A stretch of DNA of 5,383 nt, taken from assembly GCA_949747745.1 (NCBI GenBank), contig CATKFT010000097.1, forward strand, positions 1-5,383. The letters are read 5' to 3'. The stretch is from an uncultured Clostridia bacterium. Its GTDB lineage: Bacteria; Bacillota_A; Clostridia; TANB77; CAG-508. The notes below the pieces were generated by a model that saw nothing but the letters and a program-made list of their open reading frames with translations, was not told the DNA's origin and made no database searches. Position 1 is the stretch's first letter; the number at the start of each line of letters is the position of its first letter. This document shows positions 1 through 5,213 of the stretch, piece by piece. Made by a program: the position numbers and the translations under genes.

Positions 1-1
1 A

Positions 2-1051
2 AATTATCCTAAAACTAATACAAGAGTATTACAAACAATGTTGATATTTACAATAGCAGTATCATTTGAAATAAAAGCAGGAAAAATAACAAAAGATAAA
101 TTTGTAAATATTAAAGATAACGAGGAATATAAATCAATACTTGTATCTTCAAGGGTGTTATTAATGGATAATAGACAATTTTATATAAAAGAATTCGATA
201 ATAATTACTACTATAATTTTAAAGCAGAATATAGATTTTTTAAATTTATAGAAATGTATGTACGTACAAGAATATTTGATATGAAAGTATTTAAAGACAA
301 CATGGAAGTAATAATAAATACAGTTGATACAGCAAAACTTCCTGGATATAAAAGATTACTTACAGAAGAATATTGGAAGATAAATGATGATCAATTTGAT
401 TTAATAATAGAAGAAGTATTAGGAGATATAAAAACAGGAAAAATAACATTAATAGATACTGTAAAATTATTTGCATATTTTAGTTATTTTGTAGAAAAGA
501 AATTAATAAATTATGATATGAGGACAATAAAAAGTATATTTTTTAATGGAATGAATGTAGCATCTCTTGTATCAAATTATTGTGAAAATGTAGAAGAAGA
601 ATTAGCTCAAATTACAGTAGGAGAAGTAAATAAAGATGTAGAAGATGTATTAAGACATTTTAATCAATTAAATATACAGCTAAAAGATAAAATGTATATA
701 GAAAAAGCAGAAGAAATTTTCAAATGCATACCAATGCGTATGGAAACATTTTATGAGAGATTTGATAAAGAATGTATGGATGTGCCAATATTTAAATATT
801 ATGATGTATTTCAAACATTCCAAAGAATATCTTGTGCAAGTAATGAAGATATAGTAACAATAAAAGAAAAATTAGTGAACAGAGTGAAATTGTATAAAAA
901 AGAAATAGAGCCAGAAATGAAAAATATAAAAGGATTAAAAGCATTAATAGAGGATTATACAAAAAATAAAGAGGCAACAATAAAAATAGTAATGTTAAAA
1001 GAATTTGCAAGGGATTTAGGGTATATATTAGCCCAATATGAAGAAAAGTAA
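2..1051 (+). CDS. Hypothetical helical protein, 5' end probably outside the window
   Basis: I do not recognise this protein and assign no function. The first ATG is at 38, but the frame is open back to base 2 with no stop, adding about 12 codons. That ATG has no convincing Shine-Dalgarno site, whereas every other gene here has one, so I think the true start lies left of the window and the 337 residues from 38 are a C-terminal part. What is visible is charged, rich in K, E, I and Y, and probably mostly alpha-helical. There is no signal peptide, clear membrane segment or recognisable catalytic motif. The C-terminal third (about residues 270-337 counted from 38) has alternating Lys/Glu stretches that could be coiled coil. 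Codon use matches the neighbours. No hairpin terminator follows within the 129 bases before spoVT. It is real coding sequence by length and codon use; its start and role are uncertain. Confidence 0.75.
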   Translation, partial: NYPKTNTRVLQTMLIFTIAVSFEIKAGKITKDKFVNIKDNEEYKSILVSSRVLLMDNRQFYIKEFDNNYYYNFKAEYRFFKFIEMYVRTRIFDMKVFKDNMEVIINTVDTAKLPGYKRLLTEEYWKINDDQFDLIIEEVLGDIKTGKITLIDTVKLFAYFSYFVEKKLINYDMRTIKSIFFNGMNVASLVSNYCENVEEELAQITVGEVNKDVEDVLRHFNQLNIQLKDKMYIEKAEEIFKCIPMRMETFYERFDKECMDVPIFKYYDVFQTFQRISCASNEDIVTIKEKLVNRVKLYKKEIEPEMKNIKGLKALIEDYTKNKEATIKIVMLKEFARDLGYILAQYEEK

Positions 1052-1117
1052 ATATATTTTCACTTATGCAGCTTTTTTACTATAGAATTATAATTTATTA
1101 AAAAAATGTCAAAAATA

Positions 1118-1148
1118 TGAATAAAATTTTCTCTTAGAACAAATAATA
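1118..1148 (+). promoter_or_regulatory. Candidate sigma-G (forespore) promoter of spoVT
   Basis: TGAATA at 1118-1123 is followed after 18 bases by AATAATA at 1142-1148. The established Bacillus sigma-G consensus is about TGAATA and CATACTA/CATAATA, so the -35 matches and the -10 differs only in its first base. B. subtilis spoVT is known to be transcribed by sigma-G, which fits. In sequence this AT-rich such matches arise easily. A sigma-A type TATAAT at 1089-1094 lacks a good -35. Confidence 0.35.
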
Positions 1149-1165
1149 GATTTAAACTGAGATTA

Positions 1166-1183
1166 AAAGGAGGGAAAATTTTG
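1166..1183 (+). promoter_or_regulatory. Strong ribosome binding site deciding the TTG start of spoVT
   Basis: AGGAGG at 1168-1173 is a near-perfect Shine-Dalgarno core and lies 7 bases before TTG at 1181. The protein read from this TTG begins MKATGVVRRIDDLGR, the exact N-terminus expected of SpoVT, so TTG is the real start codon. Confidence 0.85.
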
Positions 1184-1736
1184 AAAGCAACAGGTGTAGT
1201 TAGAAGAATTGATGATTTAGGAAGAATAGTTATTCCAAAAGAGATAAGGAAGACACTTAGAATAAAAGAAGGAGATCCTTTAGAAATATTTACAGATAAA
1301 GAGGGAGAAGTTATATTAAAAAAATATTCTCCAATAGGAGAACTTTCTGAGTTTGCAACAGGGTATGCTGAAACATTAGCAAAAACAACAGGACATATTG
1401 CATGTATAACAGATAAAGATACAGTAATTGCAGTTTCACGGAGGCTCTAAAAAGGAATTTTTAGAACAAGACTTAAGTTCTGAACTTGAACAAGTATTAG
1501 AAGATAAAGAAATATATACAAGTAAAGCAAATAATGAAATAGCTATTCCTATAACTAAAAATGATAATAAAGAAAGAAAATACAATTCGCAAGTAGTATA
1601 TCCAATAATTTCACAGGGTGATGTAATTGGAAGTGTTATTCTTTTATCAAAAGATGCAAATACAAAAATGGGAGAATCAGAGTTAAAGGTAGTGCAATCA
1701 GCAGCAGGATTTTTGAGTAGTCAAATGGATGTGTAA
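1181..1736 (+). CDS. spoVT: SpoVT sporulation transcription regulator, AbrB + GAF, with +1 frameshift
   Basis: Stage V sporulation protein T is a forespore DNA-binding regulator that tunes sigma-G-dependent genes. Residues 1-50 are the AbrB/SpoVT swapped-hairpin domain, with RRIDDLGRIVIPKEIRKTL followed by IKEGDPLEIF; the rest is the GAF-like domain, ending in AAGFLSSQMDV like Bacillus SpoVT. The gene lies in two frames. The first part (1181-1438, 86 codons) would read CGG AGG CTC TAA and stop at 1450. Skipping one base, C1439, continues as GGSKKEFLEQDL through to TAA at 1734-1736, giving 184 aa against 178 in B. subtilis. Residues on both sides match the family (IAVS then GGSKKEF, B. subtilis AVSGSSKKDY), so exactly one base is extra. 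No start codon with a ribosome site would restart the second half as a sensible protein. It is either a +1 recoded gene, a recent pseudogene, or a sequence error. Confidence 0.93.
1436..1450 (+). other. Putative +1 frameshift site TCA-CGG-AGG in spoVT
   Basis: Zero-frame codons are TCA CGG AGG CTC TAA, giving a stop two codons after AGG. Moving +1 past C1439 gives TCA (C) GGA GGC TCT AAA, encoding S-G-G-S-K as expected for SpoVT. The first 13 bases from C1437, CACGGAGGCTCTA plus A, match the sortase site in 11 of 13 fixed positions. CGG is otherwise unused in genes of this window. Whether the ribosome really shifts here is inference. Confidence 0.6.
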
Positions 1737-1763
1737 AAAGGCAAGAATTTTCTTGCTTTTTTT
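1734..1763 (+). terminator. Intrinsic terminator after spoVT
   Basis: GCAAGA (1741-1746) pairs with TCTTGC (1751-1756) around a four-base loop, followed by seven T at 1757-1763. A preceding A-run can extend the stem by pairing with the T-run. It starts right at the spoVT stop codon, which supports that codon (in the shifted frame) as the true gene end. Confidence 0.85.
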
Positions 1764-1781
1764 GCTATAGTGTAATATAAT
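1753..1781 (+). promoter_or_regulatory. Probable sigma-A promoter of alaS overlapping the terminator
   Basis: A perfect -10 TATAAT at 1776-1781 lies 17 bases after TTGCTT at 1753-1758 (TTG matches the consensus -35). Transcription would start near 1788, giving a leader of about 30 bases before alaS, with GGGAG at 1805-1809 as ribosome site 8 bases before ATG. The leader is too short for a T-box, so no tRNA-sensing control is visible. The -35 lies inside the 3' arm of the spoVT terminator. Confidence 0.5.
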
Positions 1782-1817
1782 TTTTACATAAATCATAAGT
1801 AAAAGGGAGAAATTTTA

Positions 1818-3569
1818 ATGAAAGCAATTGATATTAGAAATAAATATTTAAAGTTTTTTGAAAACCATAGTCACAAGATTGTACCTAGTGCCCCACTAAT
1901 TCCAGAAAATGACCCATCTGTATTATTTACAACAGCAGGAATGCAACCACTTGTGCCATATTTATTAGGAGAACCACATCCAGAGGGAAAAAGAATTACA
2001 AATTATCAAAAATGTTTAAGAACAGTAGATATAGATGAAGTGGGAGATAACCGCCATTTAACATATTTTGAAATGCTTGGAAACTGGTCTTTAGGTGATT
2101 ATTTTAAAGAAGAATCAATTAAAATGAGTTTCGAATTTTTAACTAAGGAATTAGGTATACCAGTAGAAAAATTGTCTGTAACAGTATTTGCAGGAGATGA
2201 CGATGCACCAAGAGATACTGAATCAGCCAATATTTGGAAAAAGGTAGGAATGCCAGAAGATCATATTTACTATTTTGGAAAAGAAGACAACTGGTGGATA
2301 GCAGGAGAAGAGGGACCTTGTGGACCAGATACAGAGATGTTTTATGATACAGGAAAAGAGCCTTGTTCTGAACAATGTAACCCATCTTGTGGATGTGGAA
2401 AATATGTTGAGATTTGGAATAATGTATTCATGGAATATTATAAAAGCAAAGATGGATATACAAAACTAAAACAAAAAAATGTAGATACAGGACTAGGTCT
2501 TGAGAGAATGGCAATGTTATTACAAGGAAAAGAAACACCATATGATACAGAAATATTTAAAGTAGTAATGGATGAATTAGAAAAGCTTGCAAAAGTAGAT
2601 GATATAGCAAGTAGAAGAATTGTAGCAGAACATTTACGTTCAAGCATGATGATAATTTCAGATGGTGCAAGACCAAGCAATGTAGATAGAGGATATATAT
2701 TAAGAAGATTAATTCGTAGAATGACAAGACACTTAAATAAATTAGGAATAGATTTAAATGAATTGCCAAATCTAATAGAATTAAATATAAAAAATTTAAA
2801 AGTGATGTATCCAAGTTTAGAAAAAAATAAAGAAGAAATAATAAAAGTAATAATAGATGAAAAAGATAAATTCATGAAAACTCTTGTACATGGAGAAAAA
2901 GAATTTGAAAAAGTTATTACTAAAATAAAAAGTTCAGGATTACAAAAAATAGATGGACAAATTGTGTTTAAATTATATGACACATATGGTTTTCCTCCAG
3001 AAGTAACAAAAGATTTAGCATATGAACAAGGATTTACAATAGATATGGAAGAATTTGAAAAATTATATAAAGAACACCAAGAAAAATCAAGACAAGGTTC
3101 AGGAGAGAAATTTAAAGGAGGTCTTGCAGGAGAGACACCTGAAACTATAAGTTATCATACAGCAACTCATTTGTTAAATGCAGCACTAAAAATAGTTATA
3201 AATAAAGATGTACATCAAAAAGGTTCAAATATAACATCTGAAAGAATGCGTTTTGATTTTTCATGTGACCATAAGTTAACAAGTGAAGAAATAGAAAAAA
3301 TAGAAAATTTAGTAAATGAGTGGATAAGCCAAAAGTTACCTGTAAGAGTAGAGGAAATGAAAAAAGAAGATGCAATAAAATCTGGTGCAGAGTGTATGTT
3401 TATTGAAAAATATCCAGATATAGTTACAGTATATACAATTGGAGATGTATCAAAAGAATTATGTGGAGGACCACATGTAAAAAATACAGGAGAACTGGGA
3501 CATTTTAAAATAAAAAAAGAAGAAGCAAGTTCAAGTGGAGTAAGACGTATAAAGGCAATATTAGAATAA
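1818..3569 (+). CDS. alaS: Alanine--tRNA ligase, compact form
   Basis: Cytoplasmic class II synthetase that charges tRNA-Ala. The catalytic domain fills about residues 1-240: FTTAGMQP (37-44), CLRTVDIDEVG (66-76), motif 2 around FEMLGNWSLGDYFK (84-97), WNNVFMEY (200-207) and motif 3 TGLGLERM (224-231). A Cys cluster (C183, C187, C191, C193) precedes WNNVF and could bind metal. The tRNA-recognition helical region follows, about 240-400. The editing domain carries the zinc ligands H447-x3-H451 and C549-x3-H553, for clearing mischarged Ser/Gly. At 583 aa it is far shorter than the usual 850-900: the beta-barrel between the helical and editing domains is nearly absent (GFPPE at 391 to HTATH at 447 is only about 56 residues), and the C-terminal coiled coil and C-Ala domain are missing. 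It ends naturally at SSSGVRRIKAILE, and no further coding follows, so it is not a frameshift truncation. Similar short forms are known in CPR bacteria and, I believe, some Clostridia. Confidence 0.95.
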   Translation: MKAIDIRNKYLKFFENHSHKIVPSAPLIPENDPSVLFTTAGMQPLVPYLLGEPHPEGKRITNYQKCLRTVDIDEVGDNRHLTYFEMLGNWSLGDYFKEESIKMSFEFLTKELGIPVEKLSVTVFAGDDDAPRDTESANIWKKVGMPEDHIYYFGKEDNWWIAGEEGPCGPDTEMFYDTGKEPCSEQCNPSCGCGKYVEIWNNVFMEYYKSKDGYTKLKQKNVDTGLGLERMAMLLQGKETPYDTEIFKVVMDELEKLAKVDDIASRRIVAEHLRSSMMIISDGARPSNVDRGYILRRLIRRMTRHLNKLGIDLNELPNLIELNIKNLKVMYPSLEKNKEEIIKVIIDEKDKFMKTLVHGEKEFEKVITKIKSSGLQKIDGQIVFKLYDTYGFPPEVTKDLAYEQGFTIDMEEFEKLYKEHQEKSRQGSGEKFKGGLAGETPETISYHTATHLLNAALKIVINKDVHQKGSNITSERMRFDFSCDHKLTSEEIEKIENLVNEWISQKLPVRVEEMKKEDAIKSGAECMFIEKYPDIVTVYTIGDVSKELCGGPHVKNTGELGHFKIKKEEASSSGVRRIKAILE

Positions 3570-3638
3570 AATGTATTATGAATAAAATGAGTGTAAAAGA
3601 GCGAGTTTTAAATTGTGTAGATACTTTTATTAATTATT

Positions 3639-3666
3639 TTGTGGATTAATATATTAAAAATATAAT
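3639..3666 (+). promoter_or_regulatory. Weak candidate promoter before hinT
   Basis: TTGTGG at 3639-3644 and a perfect TATAAT at 3661-3666 are 16 bases apart. A start near 3673 would put the ribosome site AGGAG (3673-3677) at the very 5' end of the message, which is unusual, so this may be chance. The 117-base gap after alaS contains no terminator that I can see, so hinT may instead be co-transcribed with alaS. Confidence 0.25.
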
Positions 3667-3686
3667 TTGAATAGGAGATTTTAATA

Positions 3687-4031
3687 ATGGAAGATTGTAT
3701 ATTTTGTAAAATAATAAAAAGGGAGATACCTGCTGATATAGTATATGAAGATGAACAAATAATAGCGTTTAAAGATATAAATCCAGCAGCACCAATTCAT
3801 ATATTAGTTATTCCTAAAAAACATATATCATCATTGGCACAATTAGAAATAAAAGACGAGAATCTGATAGGAAAAATTTATACAATAATCAATAAAATAG
3901 CAGAAGAGCAAGGAGTAAAAGAAAAAGGGTATAGAGTAATAGTGAATTGTGGAAAAGATGGAGGACAAGAAGTTGGACATTTACATTTTCATTTATTAGC
4001 AGGAAAAAAATTAGGAGAAAAAATAGTATAA
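3687..4031 (+). CDS. HIT-family (HinT-like) purine nucleotide phosphoramidase
   Basis: A complete 114-residue protein, the standard length for bacterial HinT. The histidine triad HLHFHLL (H98, H100, H102) near the C-terminus is the nucleotide-binding and catalytic signature, preceded by the conserved GGQEVG stretch. The N-terminus CIFCKIIKREIPADIVYED has the C4-x2-C7 pair that, with H46 and a triad histidine, forms a zinc site in many members. INPAAPIHILVIPKKH (31-46) is the conserved core strand region. Family members hydrolyse adenosine phosphoramidates and aminoacyl-adenylates in the cytoplasm; such intermediates are made by aminoacyl-tRNA synthetases, so lying directly downstream of alaS is suggestive, but a functional link is only inference. 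ATG at 3687 follows AGGAG at 3673-3677 by 9 bases. Codon use is like its neighbours. Substrate in this organism cannot be told from sequence. Confidence 0.93.
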   Translation: MEDCIFCKIIKREIPADIVYEDEQIIAFKDINPAAPIHILVIPKKHISSLAQLEIKDENLIGKIYTIINKIAEEQGVKEKGYRVIVNCGKDGGQEVGHLHFHLLAGKKLGEKIV

Positions 4032-4035
4032 AATA

Positions 4036-4064
4036 TATAAAAATGTTAAAATATGTGATATAAT
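4036..4064 (+). promoter_or_regulatory. Extended -10 promoter of the sortase gene
   Basis: TGATATAAT at 4056-4064 is a perfect extended -10 element (TGn plus TATAAT). Seventeen bases upstream TATAAA (4036-4041) is a poor -35, as is common where the -10 is extended. The start would be near 4071, giving a 40-base leader with the ribosome site AGGGGGA just before ATG at 4111. This supports 4111, rather than 4259, as the translated start of the sortase unit. Confidence 0.6.
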
Positions 4065-4110
4065 GGTAATAGGTATGTAAAATTAGAAAATAAGTATAGG
4101 GGGAATTAAT

Positions 4111-4801
4111 ATGTTAGATAATAAATTTAATAGTAAATATAGTAATGTGCTTACAGTTATACTTATCATTGTAATTATTGCTATTTTAAGCTTAATAGGA
4201 TTTCTAGGGTATGATTTTTATAGAAAATATTATATAGATAAAGAGACACGGAGACTTTATGTCTAAGTATGAAGAACAAATAAAAAATATGGTTTCACAA
4301 AACACAACTTCTGGAAATAATATAGAGGGAAACACAATAATAGAAACAGTAAATACTATACAAGGTGATAATACAAATAATTCTAATACAAATGTAAAAA
4401 TTCCTACATATAAAGGATATAATGTATTAGGAACAATAGAAATACCAAAAACAGGTATAAAATATCCAATATTAGATAGAGTAACACCAAAATCAATTGA
4501 ACAATCTGTAGCATATTATTATGGTCCAGGACTAAATAAAGTAGGAAATACAACAATAGTAGGACATAATTATAGAAGCGGAGCATTCTTTGGAAAGAAT
4601 AAACAACTAAGAGAAGGAGATATAATATACATAACAGATAATACTGGTACAAAAATAAAATATACAATATATAAAACATATACAACAACAGAAACAGATG
4701 CTGAGTATATTACAAGAGAAACAAATGGAGCAAAGGAAATATCATTATCAACATGTACAGACGACAGTAAAGGAAGATTAATAATTCTTGCAAAAGAGTA
4801 G
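4111..4801 (+). CDS. Membrane-anchored sortase (class B/D-like) with +1 frameshift
   Basis: A cysteine transpeptidase that would join LPxTG-like surface proteins to the cell wall or build pili; substrate unknown. The first part (4111-4248, 46 codons) begins after AGGGGGA and encodes a basic/polar N-terminus and one transmembrane helix (about residues 13-33). Its own frame then reads ACA CGG AGA CTT TAT GTC TAA. Skipping C4249 gives T-G-D-F-M and continues into the second part, total 229 aa. That part has an Asn/Thr-rich linker (about 60-98), then the catalytic barrel: GTIEIPKTGIKYPI, TIVGHNYRSGAFFG with His152, LSTC with Cys215, and Arg222 in GRLIILAKE. All three catalytic residues are present. 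A TM anchor, linker and catalytic domain is the standard sortase plan, so one 229-residue protein is expected. Alternative: GGAG at 4250-4253 could start an unanchored 180-residue protein at ATG 4259. Class is not certain. Confidence 0.85.
4246..4261 (+). other. Putative +1 frameshift site ACA-CGG-AGA in the sortase gene
   Basis: Zero-frame codons are ACA CGG AGA CTT TAT GTC TAA. Passing over C4249 gives ACA (C) GGA GAC TTT ATG and joins the transmembrane segment to the catalytic domain. It shares CACGGAG, then R, CT, Y, TA with the spoVT site although the encoded residues differ (G-D-F here, G-G-S there). GGAG at 4250-4253 lies 5 bases before ATG 4259 and could also act as a ribosome site for internal initiation. 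Confidence 0.55.
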
Positions 4802-4810
4802 TATAAAAAG

Positions 4811-4845
4811 TAGGAGTTTGTCATAAAATTAGTGCCAAACTCCTA
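4811..4845. terminator. Hairpin downstream of the sortase gene, polarity unclear
   Basis: TAGGAGTTTG (4811-4820) pairs perfectly with CAAACTCCTA (4836-4845), a 10-bp stem with a 15-base loop, starting 9 bases after the sortase stop. On the plus strand it is followed by TAAAAATTAA, not a T-run, so it is not a textbook terminator in that direction; read on the minus strand it is followed by C then five T. It may cap or stabilise the sortase mRNA 3' end, or terminate minus-strand transcription. Confidence 0.6.
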
Positions 4846-4925
4846 TAAAAATTAATATAAATTGCACTTATTACAAGAATTAAAAATAAATTATAAAAAA
4901 CATTAAAGTAAAAGCAAAAAAAATA

Positions 4926-4954
4926 TTGACAAAACAATCTAATTTAGGTAAAAT
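4926..4954 (+). promoter_or_regulatory. Strong sigma-A promoter of the tRNA pair
   Basis: A perfect -35 TTGACA (4926-4931), a 17-base spacer and -10 TAAAAT (4949-4954, five of six). A-rich runs just upstream (about 4904-4925) resemble an UP element. The start is expected near 4961. This is the best promoter in the window, as expected for stable RNA. Confidence 0.85.
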
Positions 4955-4960
4955 ATTAAA

Positions 4961-4987
4961 TAGTGTTATTTATAAAAAATAGCACTA
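4961..4987 (+). promoter_or_regulatory. Hairpin at the 5' end of the tRNA precursor
   Basis: TAGTGTTATT (4961-4970) pairs with AATAGCACTA (4978-4987) over 10 bp, one of them G-U, with a 7-base loop. It begins almost exactly at the predicted transcription start and ends 6 bases before the first tRNA. It could protect the precursor 5' end or affect RNase P processing; the role is not shown. Confidence 0.5.
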
Positions 4988-4993
4988 AAAAAT

Positions 4994-5071
4994 GGTGGAT
5001 GTGGCGTAGTTGGTTAACGCGCCAGTTTGTGGCACTGGAGACCGTGGGTTCGAGTCCCATCTTCCACCCCA
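4994..5071 (+). tRNA. tRNA-His (anticodon GTG)
   Basis: A full cloverleaf including genome-encoded CCA (5069-5071). The extra G at -1 (4994) opposite C73 (5068) is the tRNA-His identity feature, and the anticodon GTG lies at 5029-5031 in a 5-bp stem CCAGT/ACTGG. The D stem is GCGT/ACGC and the T loop TTCGAGT. The acceptor stem pairs six of seven: position 6 (T5000) faces T5062, a T-T mismatch. The first tRNA of a two-tRNA transcript. Confidence 0.96.
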
Positions 5072-5083
5072 TAAAAATTAGAC

Positions 5084-5158
5084 TGGGCTGTAGCCAAGCG
5101 GTAAGGCACATGACTTTGACTCATGCATGCGCTAGTTCGAATCTAGCCAGCCCAACCA
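5084..5158 (+). tRNA. tRNA-Gln (anticodon TTG)
   Basis: Acceptor TGGGCTG (5084-5090) pairs fully with CAGCCCA (5148-5154); discriminator A and encoded CCA end at 5158. Anticodon TTG is at 5116-5118 in the loop CTTTGAC, closed by CATGA/TCATG. It lies 12 bases after tRNA-His with no promoter between, so both are cut from one precursor. Confidence 0.96.
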
Positions 5159-5208
5159 AAAACAAACCATAGAAATGTTGTAATATCAACAACTTATGGT
5201 TTGTTTTT
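5158..5208. terminator. Bidirectional terminator between the tRNAs and the convergent gene
   Basis: AACAAACCATA (5161-5171) pairs with TATGGTTTGTT (5195-5205), extendable to 14 bp by the flanking A and T runs; a small inner stem TGTTG/CAACA (5176-5180, 5187-5191) sits in the loop. T-runs follow the stem in both directions, and genes converge on it, so it can end the tRNA transcript and the minus-strand gene alike. It starts at the last base of tRNA-Gln. Confidence 0.85.
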
Positions 5209-5213
5209 ATTTG

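Noticed and set aside
792..1010. Minus-strand Leu-rich frame inside the first gene
   Set aside because: Shadow of the plus-strand gene; low-complexity hydrophobic translation without a ribosome site.
1428..1736. Separate 102-residue gene starting at ATG 1428
   Set aside because: Its first four residues are out of family and overlap the upstream part; from the fifth residue it is the rest of SpoVT. No Shine-Dalgarno site precedes the ATG.
1764..1817. T-box leader for alaS
   Set aside because: Only about 54 bases lie between the terminator and the alaS start, far too short for a T-box stem I and antiterminator.
2143..2983. Minus-strand open frames inside alaS
   Set aside because: Leu/Ile/Phe-rich translations typical of the complement of AT-rich coding sequence, with no ribosome sites, opposite a fully conserved alaS.
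3587..3649. 20-residue frame MSVKERVLNCVDTFINYFVD between alaS and hinT
   Set aside because: No ribosome site, no overlap with a visible attenuator, and of a length expected by chance in this gap.
4963..5172. 69-codon plus-strand reading frame over the tRNA region
   Set aside because: It begins at GTG in the leader hairpin and runs through both tRNA genes and their terminator; there is no ribosome site and the RNA genes explain the sequence.
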